DNA of 64,000 nt from Triatoma infestans (GCA_011037195.1 JAAEAF010001538.1:124001-188000); one strand, 5' to 3'; positions 1-12,330 are shown, counted from the stretch's first letter. Made by a program: numbers and translations. Notes: generated from the sequence alone by a model not told the origin.

Positions 1-888
1 GTGTTTATTTGACCAATGTAAATGATTATTTAACAAGATTTATAATCGGCACTTGGCCAGAATAGTATTTAAAAGAAACTCACTATACAGTTTAAAGGAA
101 AATTGATGTGTTTAGATGTTGAGAAATGTAGCAAGAGTTTCACACCAGTTTAAGGCTGTTTACTTCAAGATGGTCACCTTATCAAACTACAAAACAACGA
201 TCTATTTAGATTTATATATATATATATATATTAGTAGTGGTAGCTGTGACAAGAGGAGGGGTGGTGATGGTGGTGGCAAGTAGTGTCTGTGTTCATTATG
301 AGAACAGTAGTTTGTATGTGTGTATGTGTATGTTTTAGTGAACAGCAGTAAGTTGGCTTAAGATCGATACACGGAGCTGCACTCAGCCCACTCACTACTT
401 TAAATACCCCCTGGTCGCTTTCTGTCCGTATATACGTGTGTTCTTCTCCTTAAGGTTCCCCCAGCAACACTCTATCGCACTGTCTCTGTCTGTCTGTAGT
501 AAGGTCGCTCATTACCACAACTATAACCTCCTACCCTCACTAACTATACTTCTAGCCACCACCCTTACAGGCATGTATGTATCCATTATTAATATTGGTT
601 ATTACATTAGTCAAACTTTAACCTATTTATCGTTCAACTAAATTTAAAAATATGACTACATTTTTTAATTAAACACATTCACTGTGCAGGTATTTTGCAG
701 AAGGGCATGCAGCGCGTTACGGAACCTAAATATATATCCCCTTCTCTGTGGTGGGTTACGAGTCACATATGACTCACAGTTACCCTTGTCTTTGATAGGT
801 CTTTACAAGTCAAATTTGATTCGATATCTTTGCATCTTTTGTACTTCTTATCTAGCTAACTTCAAAAATAAAAGCAGGTAGTAATCAG
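1..888. other. Non-coding stretch, no gene recognised
   Basis: AT-rich sequence with a short (TA)n run near 217-231 and GT-rich patches near 310-335. The open frames are short and show no domain I recognise. No splice-bounded exon or element terminus was seen. Confidence 0.5.
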
Positions 889-1710
889 ATCATGGGTAAC
901 AGTGAATGGAAGTACCCTCAACACGTTATATGATTGAACTCAGGATATGGGTCTTTCAATTAATCCCAGTAAGACCTAGATGATTTTATTTACTAATAGG
1001 AGGCAGATCGTAGGATTGAAACCTCCTAGGTTATTAGGTACTTCTTTTTTTAAGATTTGCAAATCGGTGAAGTTTCTTGGAGTGGTTCTTGACAGTTTAA
1101 ATTGGTCGGAACATGTTATAAGATACATCATCAAAAGGCAATTATTTCTTTTTGGCACTGACGAAGAATTGTAAGGTAGAATTGGAGGGTTAATCCCAAG
1201 ATGATGTTTTGGTTTTATTGTATGGTTATTAGACCTAGGATGTTATATACGGTTATGGTGTGGTATGGTGGCGTCGCATTAGTATAAGATCTGCTAGTCT
1301 GTAGCTAGAGGATATTGAACGCTGGCTTGTCTGGCACTGACCAATGCAATACAGACCACAATAACAGCTGCTATGGAGAGTTTCGGGAATCCCATCGCTT
1401 TTTTTGGAGGTGAAAACCCTGGCAATGAAAACTGTTACTAAATTAAAGAGGCAGGTTTTTGGCAAGGAAAACAAAGAGATTTCAAAAAATTGTCTATTAA
1501 CATTTGTGCTTGAGTTTGTCATAGCGTGATTTACATTTCTTGGTTTTGAATCTTTAACCATCTTCAAAGCCAGTTTAACAGGACTGGGTAGGCACGCTAA
1601 CTTCCATTACTCAAGTCTTCCATTACACACACCGACTGATTGTTTGAGGAAGGCTATATTATGTATTGATGATCATATAGAATCTTGTAATAAAATTTCC
1701 TAATAAAATC
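889..1710 (+). pseudogene. Non-LTR retrotransposon reverse transcriptase fragment
   Basis: Remains of the C-terminal half of a LINE reverse transcriptase. The sequence before 980 reads GLSINPSKT, then a stop, then MILFTNRR, which is the region after the catalytic box in jockey/I/R1-type elements (G-L-S-x-N-P-x-K-T-x-x-x-L-F-T). It continues with VKFLGVVLD and LNWSEHV, the usual VKYLG-x-x-LD and W-x-x-H motifs. After a frame change it reads IRPRMLY and then LACLALTNAIQTTITAAMES near 1320-1380, matching the thumb region of I/R1-type elements. Stops and frameshifts show that it is dead. The 5' part, including the catalytic aspartates, is absent. The assignment to non-LTR RT is firm; the clade is not. 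Confidence 0.75.
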
Positions 1711-1860
1711 GGCGCACTGTGTGAGGGAACCTGTGAACAGTGGAAGGAAGTCCTGGTAAACCAAGAAGATGGATGAATATCAGACACGGAGCAGAGTTAA
1801 AAAGAAAAGAACCACGCTAAGATGGACATCAGCTCCGATAATGCAGGGGTCACAACTACT
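1711..1860 (+). pseudogene. LINE ORF2 C-terminal scrap
   Basis: A short piece reads, across frames, as a Gly/Arg/Pro-rich tail followed by a tryptophan (GR-K-S, then P-RRWM). It resembles the GRRKVGRPRRRW tail of the LINE at 29963-30871. No ends or target duplication are visible, so this is a weak assignment. Confidence 0.35.
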
Positions 1861-2535
1861 TGTCCAACTTTCTACTTATTTTAAATTAAACTAAACTCTG
1901 TACAAGATGATGCTACTAGAAACGTCTACATAATATTAGAGTGTTATATAAATATAGAAGAAAGTCAAGTGTTGGATGGTTACCATTTCTAAAGTTTGCT
2001 TGATTTATTTTTAACGGCAGTCATGTGCCGTTTGCCAAATCATGCGGAATGAGTTAAATAAAAACCAAACGACAGCGATAAAAGACAAAACTCTATTTGC
2101 TTCCTTTTTCAGTTCATTATCCAGCTCATGGAGCCAATAATTACTGTAAACTAAACACTTCTCCGCTGGCTTTCTCCATTCCTGGAACAGAAATTGGTTT
2201 CATTTTGCCATTTTAACACTGCTCTATACAATAGCTATCGTTTCAACTGGCCAAGCGGAAAACACTTGTGCTACACACTCCACTGAGGATTGTGATCACA
2301 ACAAGTGCATTTAATGTATTCCCCGTTTCATTATTTATCTCAAAGTACAAGTTTATTGACGTCACACTCAACTAAGTGATGAGAAAAATCACTGAAGATA
2401 TTTTATACCCTGGGTAAACATTGCAGCAGTAGGGACATGTAACAGGAAAAATATTAAATGTGATGTAAAACACCACAACCCTCCACTCGCAATCTCGAAC
2501 CGCTTTTTTGAACCAATTATTTAAATTCTGAGTGA
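1861..2535. other. Non-coding stretch
   Basis: AT-rich sequence without a recognisable gene, element end or structured repeat. Confidence 0.4.
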
Positions 2536-2990
2536 CGAATTTCTTCATTTTGACTTAATCTTAGTGGAGAATACTGTGATCGTGTCAAATTCTCGACATC
2601 GTGTTTTCCCGGAGATTTATGTTTTGAGTTCCTTTAAGTAGGAAACCCGGGTGTGCGTGTATTTGAACAGCATAGCGCACAAGTGGAAAATCGCAGAATG
2701 TTCAAACTTGACATTCCGTTTGGGATTTGACTGAAAGTTATCTGAGAGAATCCCTCAAATGAAAGTACCCACATTATTAAACGGATTTTTCCGGTTTTTG
2801 CGATTTTTTCCATAAACACGATATAGATTTCATTAAATTAGGATACAAACTGTTATACATAAAGAGATCTTTTATTTTTTTTTGAAACTTTTTTTGGAGG
2901 AAGTTCATTTGAGGGGGTTTGGAGGTTAGGATTTCCTCGAAAAGGCTTTTTTTTAAAGTTTAGATTCTCCCATTGATGTAACATTAAAGA
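2536..2990 (+). repeat. Dispersed non-coding repeat, copy 1 (plus)
   Basis: A diverged copy of a family that recurs across the window. Its fixed order is: a gatcgtgtcaaatt block, a ttcaccggaaat block, a gtttttagcaaatggt block, a GT-rich microsatellite, an aacagaatatctcaaaaacg block, a gatattccgtttggtaccac block, then a ttttctcgaaaacgg block. Here gatcgtgtcaaattctcga lies near 2578 and gacattccgtttggga near 2710. No open frame is conserved between copies. Confidence 0.65.
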
Positions 2991-3199
2991 TAATTAAATA
3001 CCTGGGGTAACATTACAAATTTGAGGAAAATATGACTGTGGAAATTGCAGTAAGAGAAAGTCGGGTGGCTGTGACACCAGATTTGTTTATCTGGTTAGAT
3101 GATCTTGTATAGCAATTACATACGTAAATTTAGTATTTTTAAGACCTAAGGAAATGGGGCTAGCTGCTGTTTTATCTTAGATATCATTACCCTCAGCAA

Positions 3200-3665
3200 T
3201 ACTTAATGAACAGTGTAAATTCAACTTCATACGCACGTTCCAGAAGACCCGAAAATAATTTTTTCTGAATACATATTAAAATAAAAGTGATTGTTTATAA
3301 GAAGTGCAATCCAAATATGAAGAAAACTTCGAATTTTAGCAAAGCTTTTCATGGAAGTTAATATTAAATGAATGGTAAAGAGTAACTTGAATTCAAGAGG
3401 GGGGCAACATCGCACCTCTCACCGTTCTTACAAAATCAACTTTACTATTATAAGGGATAGGTCGTTTTTTGTATTGTGGCGATTGGAAATTTAAAGAAAA
3501 TCGTGAAGCCATTTTCGGGAAAATCCAGAAATACTGAGAAAACCTTTTAGTAGGTGCAACTACCGGTGACAACGGAATAACAAGTTCAATTGTCCACGTG
3601 TTATGAGACATTTTGTTCTCCAGCACACAGACCATTCGCTAAAATGATTTTTTTCTTCAGATGAC
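3200..3665 (-). repeat. Dispersed non-coding repeat, copy 2 (minus)
   Basis: Reverse-oriented copy of the same family. The complement of the frame-free aaaatcgtggagccattttcgagaaaatcg block lies near 3497-3525, and the complement of the tttagcgaatggtctgtgtg block near 3625-3650. Together with copy 1 it forms a loose inverted pair. Confidence 0.55.
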
Positions 3666-4139
3666 TCAAGAAACCGCCAAAACATGGAATCCTATGAATA
3701 CCCAAAATCAAATATTTGTCACGCTCACAAAACCTCTTACAAACAACACCAAGGTGAGACAGTGAAAAGTCTAAAAAATTATTTTATTTTCCTCTGTAAA
3801 CACCACCATCAAGTGAATAACTAGCCAGCGTGTTATTATTGCTTTCATTGTATCTAACAATGGAATTTATAACAAGTCTTATATTTTGAATAATGTCATT
3901 TAAATTAGAAATTCTAATACGGTCACACAAGTTTCTCTTACAGGAATTCTCAATTTCTCACTTCAGAGTTGGCAATTTTACTAAATATGTAGTACTACGT
4001 AATATTCAGTATGTGTTAGATATTACCATAAAAAGACGATTTAAAGAAAGGTTCGACTTCCATAGAATTTACTAATTTCTGTTTTCCCGGGAAAACAAGA
4101 TACAAACTAAAGTTTTGCGTCTACATGCATTAAATGCCA
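3666..4139. other. Non-coding stretch
   Basis: No gene or element terminus recognised. It may hold more diverged parts of the neighbouring dispersed repeats. Confidence 0.35.
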
Positions 4140-4450
4140 ACTGTATCTTGCAAAAAATCGCAAAATAAATACTGGAAAATTCGATTCGGTAAACTCTCAT
4201 TTTAGATGATTATTTTCTCAAAAACAGTTCCAACGATTTTCTTTTATCATAACGAATTATCAACAATCATAAAAAGATCTATAACTTCCATTTTAAACAT
4301 TTTCCGGAAAAATTCATTTAAGGGAGCTTTTGGGTGGAGAGGTGAAGTTAGGCTTTCCACTGAAGGCGCCATTTCAATATATTACATGATTCTATCGGTC
4401 TATTGCCATTTTTTAGTTTGCAATCACGTTTGGGCTTCCCGCGATTTTCT
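4140..4450 (+). repeat. Dispersed non-coding repeat, copy 3 (partial)
   Basis: Contains only the middle and 3' part of the family: ctcaaaaacagttccaacg near 4216, followed by the tttccggaaaaattcattta block and the gggagcttttgggtggag block. The 5' blocks are missing. Confidence 0.55.
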
Positions 4451-5019
4451 ATTCTAGCTGTGCTATTTATACTCTAATATACACACAACACACCCATCCT
4501 AAGAACTTTATTGAATAATTTCCCCACGTTGTAATTCGCTAAAAACTTAAAAAAGAATGTAAAAAGAAAAGAAAGTATTTCCCAATATTTACTACGATCG
4601 CAAGTAATTCCGTTAGGCAAGAAAGATCATGTAAAAATTAGCTATCTGGAGGAGAAAGAATACTGCTGCATAATCAGTTATCAGATTGCGACTTTTAAAT
4701 TCTGGTTCTTTTTAAGGATGGCAATGCTCTCACCCGGGGGCGGTGGGTTTGGCCCTCAAGTATTACACCTGCTATCTCAAGAGTAAGTGGTTTTCCAAAG
4801 CACACTACTTTCCAAGGCTGAGTGGCTGGAATTCTAACAGGGGCAACAGTTTTAAGCGGACTAATATCTGATAATGTTAAAAGAGATTTTAACGCTGATA
4901 CAAGTTGAAGCTCTGAGACTTGCTGATCTTTATATTTCATAATTCAGTAACTTCATGATTCTGCCACACACACACATTCTGACTGAGACATGATAGCCGT
5001 GTTAATAACAAAAGTAGCC

Positions 5020-5160
5020 AATCAATTTTTTACTTTCTCTTGGTGCTACAACAGGAAGTGTTGCGAAGTGTCAAATTTTCAAAATTGAGTTTTCACCGGA
5101 AACACTCCTCAACAAGAAATATAAGTTTTTAGCGAATGTCAGCATGGGGGAGGGGGGACA
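5020..5160 (+). repeat. Dispersed non-coding repeat, copy 4 (5' end only)
   Basis: Begins with the conserved start tttctcttggtgctacaac, then gcgaagtgtcaaattttca and the gagttttcaccggaaac block, then tttttagcgaatg. It stops before the microsatellite. Confidence 0.6.
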
Positions 5161-5812
5161 TTTCCGTCTAAATAAAAGATCTCAAAAATGAAACATCACA
5201 GGAGGCTCACACTTTGTACTTCGTTTATGAACCAACTTTGTATCCGATACGAAGGGTCGATCAACATTCTTCTTTTTACCAAAAATGCGATTTACGAAAT
5301 GTTTATTTGGTTTTGGCACGAGTCTCAAAAATGATACAACAATATTCTTTAAACTTCTTATAATTACCAAATATGTGTTTCATAACAGACTTTTTACTTT
5401 GTGAAACCGGAGATACCGTGGAACAATCGATAAAATGAAATCGTTATAGAATCTTATTTATAACTATATAAAAAGAGGTGATGCTGAAGGCACAAAAAGG
5501 TAGAAAACCGTAATCAAATAAAGGGATTTAAGCGGCAGAAGAAGCTTAGGGATCAAACGAGAGCACAGATGAAGGTAGTAAATCAAGCGATTGTACTTTC
5601 TTACTAGGGGCTGAAGGAGAAGTAGGCCGATCACCTGTCATGGAGGGGAAGCGGTACTCCATGGCGAGGTGATATAGTGCACAGTGAGTCAGTCACAATC
5701 TCTTTGTGAACGCACACATACACACACTCACACAAGCGAAGTCTGCAGGAATTAAGACCCGGGGTGTCAGTCGGTATCCTCCCTTGATAAACTCTCTCTC
5801 TCTCTTTCACAC

Positions 5813-5815
<3 letters not shown>
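5161..5815. other. Non-coding stretch
   Basis: No gene recognised. The open frames here are short and partly low-complexity. Confidence 0.35.
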
Positions 5816-5844
<29 letters not shown>

Positions 5845-5861
5845 TATATATATATATATAC
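5816..5861. repeat. (CA)n/(TA)n compound microsatellite
   Basis: About 13 CA units followed directly by about eight TA units. The apparent reading frames across it are simple-repeat artefacts. Confidence 0.9.
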
Positions 5862-6911
5862 TCAGCTGGTTTTCTTGTTCTTATTTAAAAACGTCTGACG
5901 GATTTTTCCAGACAATCCCTTGAATGTAAATTGACTTCGTTAGTTGGGTAAGAGAGAGGCGGTCGACCATGGCATTGATTTTCTGTTAAGTCTTACCCAT
6001 ACCTCATTCTCACTTACATTCGTCCAACTAAACTAAACTGAAAAGGAAGAATAAATCAGTTTTTCCTCAACTAGAGAAACTAAATTAAAAAAAAAAAATT
6101 GTAATAAATCGTTTAAATGAAACGTTCATTTTTTTCACGCTAAAAACAACTTTTTGAAATGTTAAGTTTTACTAAGTAGATCTCCATTAATATCAGCAAA
6201 AAAACAACAAACATGGAACCGTATTAAATGCCATGAGTTTCCTGGGCATAAATGTTCGGGCATCGGTTCATGAAGTCCACTTGGAGTGACTCATAACGAA
6301 CGTCTCTACTAGTTTCTTTCAGTGATAATTATTCCGCTATCTGCTGAAAATGTTGTTAATGTTTAATTGGTCTCTTATTATTGTACTGATTACCATAGTA
6401 TCAAATTTTAGAAATTAAGCTTTAATAGTAAATAGCGTCCAGTGTATGTGACTTGATATTCGGTTTAGCTCAACACCGCATCTAACACTAAGTTTTCCGA
6501 CATTCATCCAATACAATTCCAACTTCAGTTAATGGATTCCCCCCCCCCAAAATTCGCGTTTTCTTGAAAAAGTTTCTACAACATTCTTTAAACGTAATTA
6601 TACAACGAAGGCATATCATTTTTATTTGTAACATTTCTTTCAAGAAAATTATTTTTCTGGAGTTTACTGCAACATCATGTTTTCCTCTAAAGTGCTGGAG
6701 CCTTCGGTGCTACAACGTACGGTTCTACCTACCATCTTCTTATATTCACATTCACTAAATGCACTGTTTCAATGAAAAAGTTTTAAGGAATATTTTTAAC
6801 TTTACAGAATATATTTCTGAGATTTTCATTATGACCCAAATAAATATTATATGTATAGGTCGAAGGAACAGTGCAGTAAAGTGAATTTTTTTTATGGTCT
6901 ATGGAGAGCGA
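5862..6911. other. Non-coding stretch
   Basis: AT-rich DNA with a poly-C run near 6540-6548. Faint similarity to the dispersed repeat is possible at 6560-6780 (ttcttgaaaaagtttctaca). No gene recognised. Confidence 0.35.
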
Positions 6912-7066
6912 AAATCAATTAGGACAGACAACTTTGTCCATCACCGTACAGTGAGCTGTAGGGGTTCCTAGTAAAAGGAAATCAAAGGCCAGCATTGATT
7001 GCTGAACTCGAACCCTGGATCTCTTCTGCTAGTCCAGTGCGCTACCTGAGCTAGCCCCCCCCCCGC
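6912..7066 (-). repeat. tRNA-derived SINE, family copy 1
   Basis: On the minus strand the order is a tRNA-like A box (gctagctcaggtagcgcact), then a B box (gggttcgagttc), then an unrelated tail with aggaacccctacagctcac and gtgatggacaaagttgtctg. The same tail follows the tRNA-like head in copies at 27580, 33556 and 56012, so this is one SINE family. Poly-C lies at its 5' edge. Confidence 0.75.
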
Positions 7067-8255
7067 TCGTAGACCGAAGATTCTTTGAAACCATCAATAA
7101 TCAACTAACTTTCCAATAAAAATGTTTCAAAAACGTCAAATTGTTGTTTAAATGTGTGTAGTTAGCTAGTCATTAATTAAACGATAATGGATTCTTGGTG
7201 AAAATAAATTGAATTTTGTGCGCCTTTTTTGGTTTTTAACTTATTCCTTTTGCAGACACACCACACAACCTCTAGCTAAAAACCTTTTTACATTCCCAAA
7301 GGGCCACAACACAACTGTATTTCAGAAGAAAACTCCATTTTGAAAATCTGGTTCCTGTAACTCTCTTAGGCTAGAATATATTTAGTCTGTTTTGAAAGAT
7401 TAAGTACAGAAGTAATTGCAATAGTTTATTACATTTCACTAATATTAAATATTTACTAAATAAATATAATGTTATTGAAATGCCGGAAACTCAGTAATTG
7501 CAAATAGGTTTGTCTGAATGGACACGGCAGGTAGTCGGCGGGAAGGTTTCTTTGAAAGAAAAATATAAGCATGGAAGTAATGATGGTGGAGGACTCTCTT
7601 TGTAAAGAAAGCATGTTGACTAAAGAAGAAAAGCGAAATTAAAAACTGTGGAGGGGCAGAACCATCCCCGTCGTAGCTCTTGATGTGCGCCCACATCAAA
7701 CCATCCCTCCTTACCTTTCTGTTCTACAGCTCTCTCTACATTCAACTTAAAAACAGAACACTGTTCATATTACCTGCTGAGGACTGGCAGACTGAAAATA
7801 CTAATGATCATCTTACGTCATGAAATATTATAGCTATCATGTTTATTGTTCTTATCAATTATGGTTGCCTTCTCACCTGACCCAGAAAAAGAAGTCAAAT
7901 GCAACAGATTTTTCTAAATTGGGTTATTACCGGAAATACATGGTCTGAGTTTTCTTGAGCATAAAAAGTGACTTAAAGTTTTTAGCGAAACGGTATGTCG
8001 ATGGTAACTGAAAACTGAAAATTCCAGGAATTTCGAATTTGACGATCCATTTTTTCATCACAGGTATTTTTTATCCGCCAAGAAGCTATTTGTCAGAATT
8101 TGCTAATACAAATGAGTGATATTTTTGAAGTTCTTATGTTTTCTGCAGACGACCGCAACGACTTTCTTGGCCATGTCATTTATATGTAATTAATGTAAAG
8201 ATAAAAAAAAATTGATATTTTTTCTTAACTAATAATAAAATAATTTCACAAATAT
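7067..8255. other. Non-coding stretch
   Basis: No gene recognised. A degenerate dispersed-repeat start is likely at 7868-8000 (gttattaccggaaatacat, then aagtttttagcgaaacgg). Confidence 0.35.
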
Positions 8256-8366
8256 AATGATAACAAAACAGTTTTATGGAAGAGCAAGTTTACTGAATGA
8301 AAGGTTATATAAGTTTTCATCGACTTCCTCGATAAAGGCACCACCAACTGAAACTTTTTTTTCTTT

Positions 8367-8486
8367 GATAGCCTGCTCCATTTTATCGCCATTGATTGTA
8401 TTGCAGGCGTTGGTTCATCTTCCAGTTGATCCTGAAGATGGGCGTACGTCCGAAATCGGAGATGATTACAAAATAAAGCGGCTATC
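8367..8486. mobile_element. Small palindromic Penelope-like derivative
   Basis: The left edge (gatagcctgctccattttat) and right edge (aaaataaagcggctatc) are imperfect inverted repeats related to the terminal sequence of the PLE at 12.9-17.4 kb. Between them, 8428-8464 on the plus strand, lies a copy of the hammerhead-like segment (cctgaagatgggcgtacgtc then cgaaatcgg). It has no coding capacity and is probably a decayed non-autonomous derivative. Confidence 0.55.
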
Positions 8487-8639
8487 CCCGAAAAAATCTC
8501 TAATAATATCCATCTCTACGGAACAATGGTTTCGTTAATGTTAGTTCTAATTACATAGAAGGACGTATTTGGCAAAAATTCCAAGTTTTAAGGAAATCGG
8601 CCAATTACAAGTATAAATGCAATAAGAGAAAGTAGCGTG

Positions 8640-8860
8640 AGTGTTTCACAGCAGTTTTTTTTTTCTTTTTCACAAATAAAACGAGATCACAGGAGGACGT
8701 CCAAGAAAGAAAATTATGAAAGAAGTAGCGGCCGCTTTGTTTGTACGTGTGTGTGTGAGTGTAAGTGTGTTGGTTACGGGGCTTTCTACTCTCTGTGTAT
8801 GTATGTGTGTGAATGTGTTTGTGTGTATTGGTGTTATGTGTATGTACTCACCGTGTGAAA
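8640..8860. repeat. GT-rich low-complexity tract
   Basis: Interrupted (GT)n from about 8743 to 8850. Reading frames on both strands across it (Cys/Val-rich and Thr/His-rich) are artefacts of the repeat. Confidence 0.8.
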
Positions 8861-8991
8861 GGTTCAGTGTTGTAAGTGGAAGCGGCCGAGACAATTCGAT
8901 TAGCGACGGACACGCTTCTACTGTATTTACACGCTTATTAACTCACACACTAATATTCATTAAACTGCGCTACCGCTAAACAAAATGGCGT

Positions 8992-9013
8992 TATTATTAT
9001 TATTATTATTATG
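8992..9013. repeat. (TTA)n microsatellite
   Basis: Seven perfect TTA/ATT units. Confidence 0.9.
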
Positions 9014-9234
9014 AAATATTATTTATTAGTTATTCACAAAAACAAAAAAAAAACATATACTTTAAAAAAGGAGAAACTATTGTCTGCAAACAGTACGGTG
9101 CTTGGTTACTGGTGGGCAGAGAGTTGGACAACAAAAATAATAACACTAAAAACATGAGGCACTAAAATACCACGCTATTTCCTGTGTTGTTACATGTTAA
9201 CTGGATTAGGAAATCTTTACACAGAACCACTTCC

Positions 9235-9780
9235 TTTCTCTCACTCCAGCAAGTAAGAGGAAGTATTGCGATCGTGCCAGATTTTCGAAATTAATTTTTT
9301 CACAAGAAATACCTTGGATACGAAAAAAATGTTTTTTTTTTTTGTTTTTTTTGAGAACGATCTGCATGTGTGTGTGTTTTAACAAAATACCCCAAAAAAT
9401 GGAAAATCATAGGGAGCTTAAGCTTGATGTACCATCGCATCAGACACGAAAGTTTCCGGCAAAATCTATCAACCGGAAGTTGGACTTTATTGAACGGCTT
9501 ATTTCAGGTTTTTGCGGTTTTCTCGAAAACGGTTTCAACGATTTTCCTTTAAACTTTGTATACTGTCTACATGCATAAATACCTAACACATTTTCCAGGA
9601 AAAATTATTTTTTAGGGTGTACTGAGGGGAACGGTAGCGTTTTGTTTCTTCTTTGCAACTTCGTAGTAGTTTTTTTGAGTTTTCAAAATTTTGTCGCAGA
9701 TAGGTAAAACGATTTTCTAGAATCTTTGAATGCTAATATAGATAAATAATTTTTCAGGCTTGCGCCATTGTCATACAAAA
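9235..9780 (+). repeat. Dispersed non-coding repeat, copy 5 (well preserved)
   Basis: One of the clearest copies. It has the start with gcgatcgtgccagattttcg near 9268, a microsatellite remnant (gcatgtgtgtgtg) near 9363, accatcgcatcagacacga near 9431, a caaccggaagttggacttt block near 9470, and gttttctcgaaaacggttt near 9517. Two overlapping open frames are not preserved in other copies, so I regard the unit as non-coding. Confidence 0.75.
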
Positions 9781-9800
9781 CACTTGGTCTTCGGGTTAAG

Positions 9801-9937
9801 ACTGCGTCAGTGGTTAGTTGTAAGACAACGTGTCGTCCATAATACAATTGAGTTCTTCATGGTAGAGGCGACACTACCCTGAAGAAGCCTATTGTAATAT
9901 AGGCGACACTCGGTTTATCACAAACCACTGACGCGGT
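9801..9937. mobile_element. Palindromic unit with hammerhead-like core
   Basis: The edges actgcgtcagtggtt (9801-9815) and aaccactgacgcggt (9923-9937) are inverted repeats with 14 of 15 bases matching. Inside, 9878-9914 reads cctgaagaagcc, a loop, then ggcgacactcgg. This is the CTGAAGA plus helix plus GA-box order seen in PLE terminal motifs, but with the GAAA box changed. Its sequence differs from the PLE at 12.9 kb, so it may belong to another family. Confidence 0.5.
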
Positions 9938-12039
9938 ATCAACGAAGATTTAAATGTTTTGCCCGGATAAAATTCTATAATTTTTATTAAAAAGATATTT
10001 CCGGAAAAAACTTACTTTAGGGAGTTGTGCGTAATGTGTGACGTTAAGTTCAAGTTTTATTTGAGTTTCTTCAACACACACACAAATAAATAAGTATTTA
10101 TATACCATTCATTAAAAATATTAGTTCATGACAGGGAACTTCATATTGCATTACAACTGAAAGCCTAATTTCGAAAATTCGCCACGATCGTTAGAGAACT
10201 TCCTCTAATACCAGTGTAAGCGACTGTAGGTAATAGTTATAAAGAGTTTTAGGTGATTTCATGTGTTGACCAAGTCATCACATTAAAATGTGGATCACAT
10301 GCAACGTCCCTCCTGCGAATAGTAAGGGAATATAAATTTATTAGATAAATGATTATAGATTTAGGGGTTTATGTCAGATATTGATTGGTTGGATAATAAA
10401 ATATCGGCACAGGCTGTAATTTTAGTGATGCCAGGCCTGAATGGGCCAATAAATAGGCATTCATGCCTTCACCTATTTTTACCATTTAGTCCAATATTAC
10501 CGGCACATTATTAAAATTCATAAGATTAAGTTCATTTAATTTATAGTGTCAATCCACTAAAATAGCTTAGCAGTCAGTACATCAACTTTAAAGAAGCCCG
10601 TATGGTTAGTATCTTTACTGCAAAAATTGCAGAAAACTTGAAATTTGAATTTTTCATACTGAAAACTTCATGTCGGCTGCGATCGTGCTGCCAAAATGGG
10701 TATTTTAATTTTTCGTAATTTATGCAACCAACCATCAACATATTCACTGTGATCTTAGCTAAAACTATTTGTTCGTACTCTGGGGGACATCAAAACAGAT
10801 ATTTCTGGTGATTAGGCAATTTCGAAAATATTTCTGCAGTAAGAGAAAATTACAATACAAAAATATACACATACTTAAGCGATGTTGACATGGACGTCCG
10901 GCAATAACCTTCCTTCTTACAGTGTTGCCAAACAAAAGAGAAATTTCCCGGTAACATAATTAAAAAAAAAAAAGACTATTGATGTTTTATAATCCAGAAT
11001 TACAAATATTATTAGTTATTATTGTTTTAAATTAATGAACTAAGTTTTAAGTGTTTATAATAAAAATAGAAATAAAAATAATAGTCTATTTCCAAGAGAG
11101 AAACTTTGGTAGAAAAACAGCGTAAGAAGCGATGGTGCATGAAGGTCGGAACGGAAAAGCTTCTCGTGTTGGCCGCAATCGTGCAATAATACACATTCTA
11201 ACAAATAATACGGCCATATAAATATAGAAATATTATGTAGAAATATATCTGGTCCAGTTGGGGAAATGATTAAGGAAGTGGTCAATTATTTACAGAGTTA
11301 TAGTTATGTTCCTAGGGGAACAATGTAAGTTAGTAGTGGTGTGTAAGAGAATCTTTCGTTCACTCAACTTGGTGATTTTTACTAGAAAAAACATATATTA
11401 TATATATATAAAAGTATCAGTCGGTGTGTGTGTGTGTGTGTGTGAATGTATGGAAAACATAAGAAGTTGTTGATGTTAGTAGGTGTAAAGTATTGGTGTA
11501 AGAGCGGGACACGGTTTCCTTTGACTAGTTCCGCGATTCGTTCTCCTCGGTGTGTGTGCTAGTTCAGTTCTTAAACCAGAGTCTCGTTCACAACCACTCT
11601 TTCTTACAAACATACTCATCGTTTCTACAATAAAACTCAACTATTTCCTTTTTCTCCCTCTCCTTTGTACAACTACTAACTGTCCAGTCTTGTTTATATT
11701 GTTGTAGTGTTCACTACATTTACATTTTTGTTTGTAGTGTTTCTGTCATAAGTGCCTATAGTAAGCGTCCAACGCACTTTACAAACTGACAATTGTATCG
11801 CTCCCAGGGAATTTTAATGTATTAACTGCCCGGATTAAGCATCTATCACACCGAAATATAAACATACTAAAACAACTAAAATAATAGACCTATTATTGCT
11901 TATTATTCGTCGGTGGGGATTTTATTCAAACTTGGAATTCCAGCGATGCGTTTAATACAAATTAATAATAATATTAAGAGTTAAAGAACCGGCCTGAAGC
12001 AGCACTTTAGAGGACGCTGAACCTCGCAGCTTTCTCCAG
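9938..12039. other. Non-coding stretch
   Basis: AT-rich DNA. It holds a small imperfect palindrome (ccaggcctgaatgggcc with aggcattcatgcct) at 10434-10473, a (TA)n run near 11396-11410 and a (GT)n run near 11425-11443. I recognise no gene or complete element. Confidence 0.4.
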
Positions 12040-12330
12040 TTCTTCCGGAAATAAGTTTCCCGCGAAAATATTTCAAATAAATTTATGCCCTTGGGTGAGC
12101 ACTTACTGTGCCAAGTTTAGAGAAAACTCTTGGAAAAGTGAGAGAAAAAAAAATCGCAAAAAACTTGAACACAAAAAAATCGGTGAAATCATAATTCCGG
12201 TAATGTATTTTAACTGAAACTTGTTGGATGCGATTGAAGTACCCAAACCAGTATCAAATTTGTGGTTTTTGCGATTTCTCATTTTTGAGTATTTTGTTCA
12301 GACCAGTATATGTCACACAGAAATACGTAT
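12040..12330 (-). repeat. Dispersed non-coding repeat, copy 6 (fragment)
   Basis: Contains the complement of the tttctttaaacttggca and gtttttgcgatttt blocks, diverged and without the 5' start. Confidence 0.45.

Noticed and set aside
5631..5888. Open frames on both strands across a (CA)n tract
   Set aside because: The predicted Cys/Val or Thr/His runs are translations of a microsatellite; no start context, splice sites or homology.
8637..8979. Three overlapping frames of 73-87 residues
   Set aside because: Generated by interrupted (GT)n; none carries a domain or non-repetitive protein-like composition.
9342..9578. 78-residue plus-strand frame
   Set aside because: Lies wholly in a dispersed repeat copy; the frame is not kept in the other copies.
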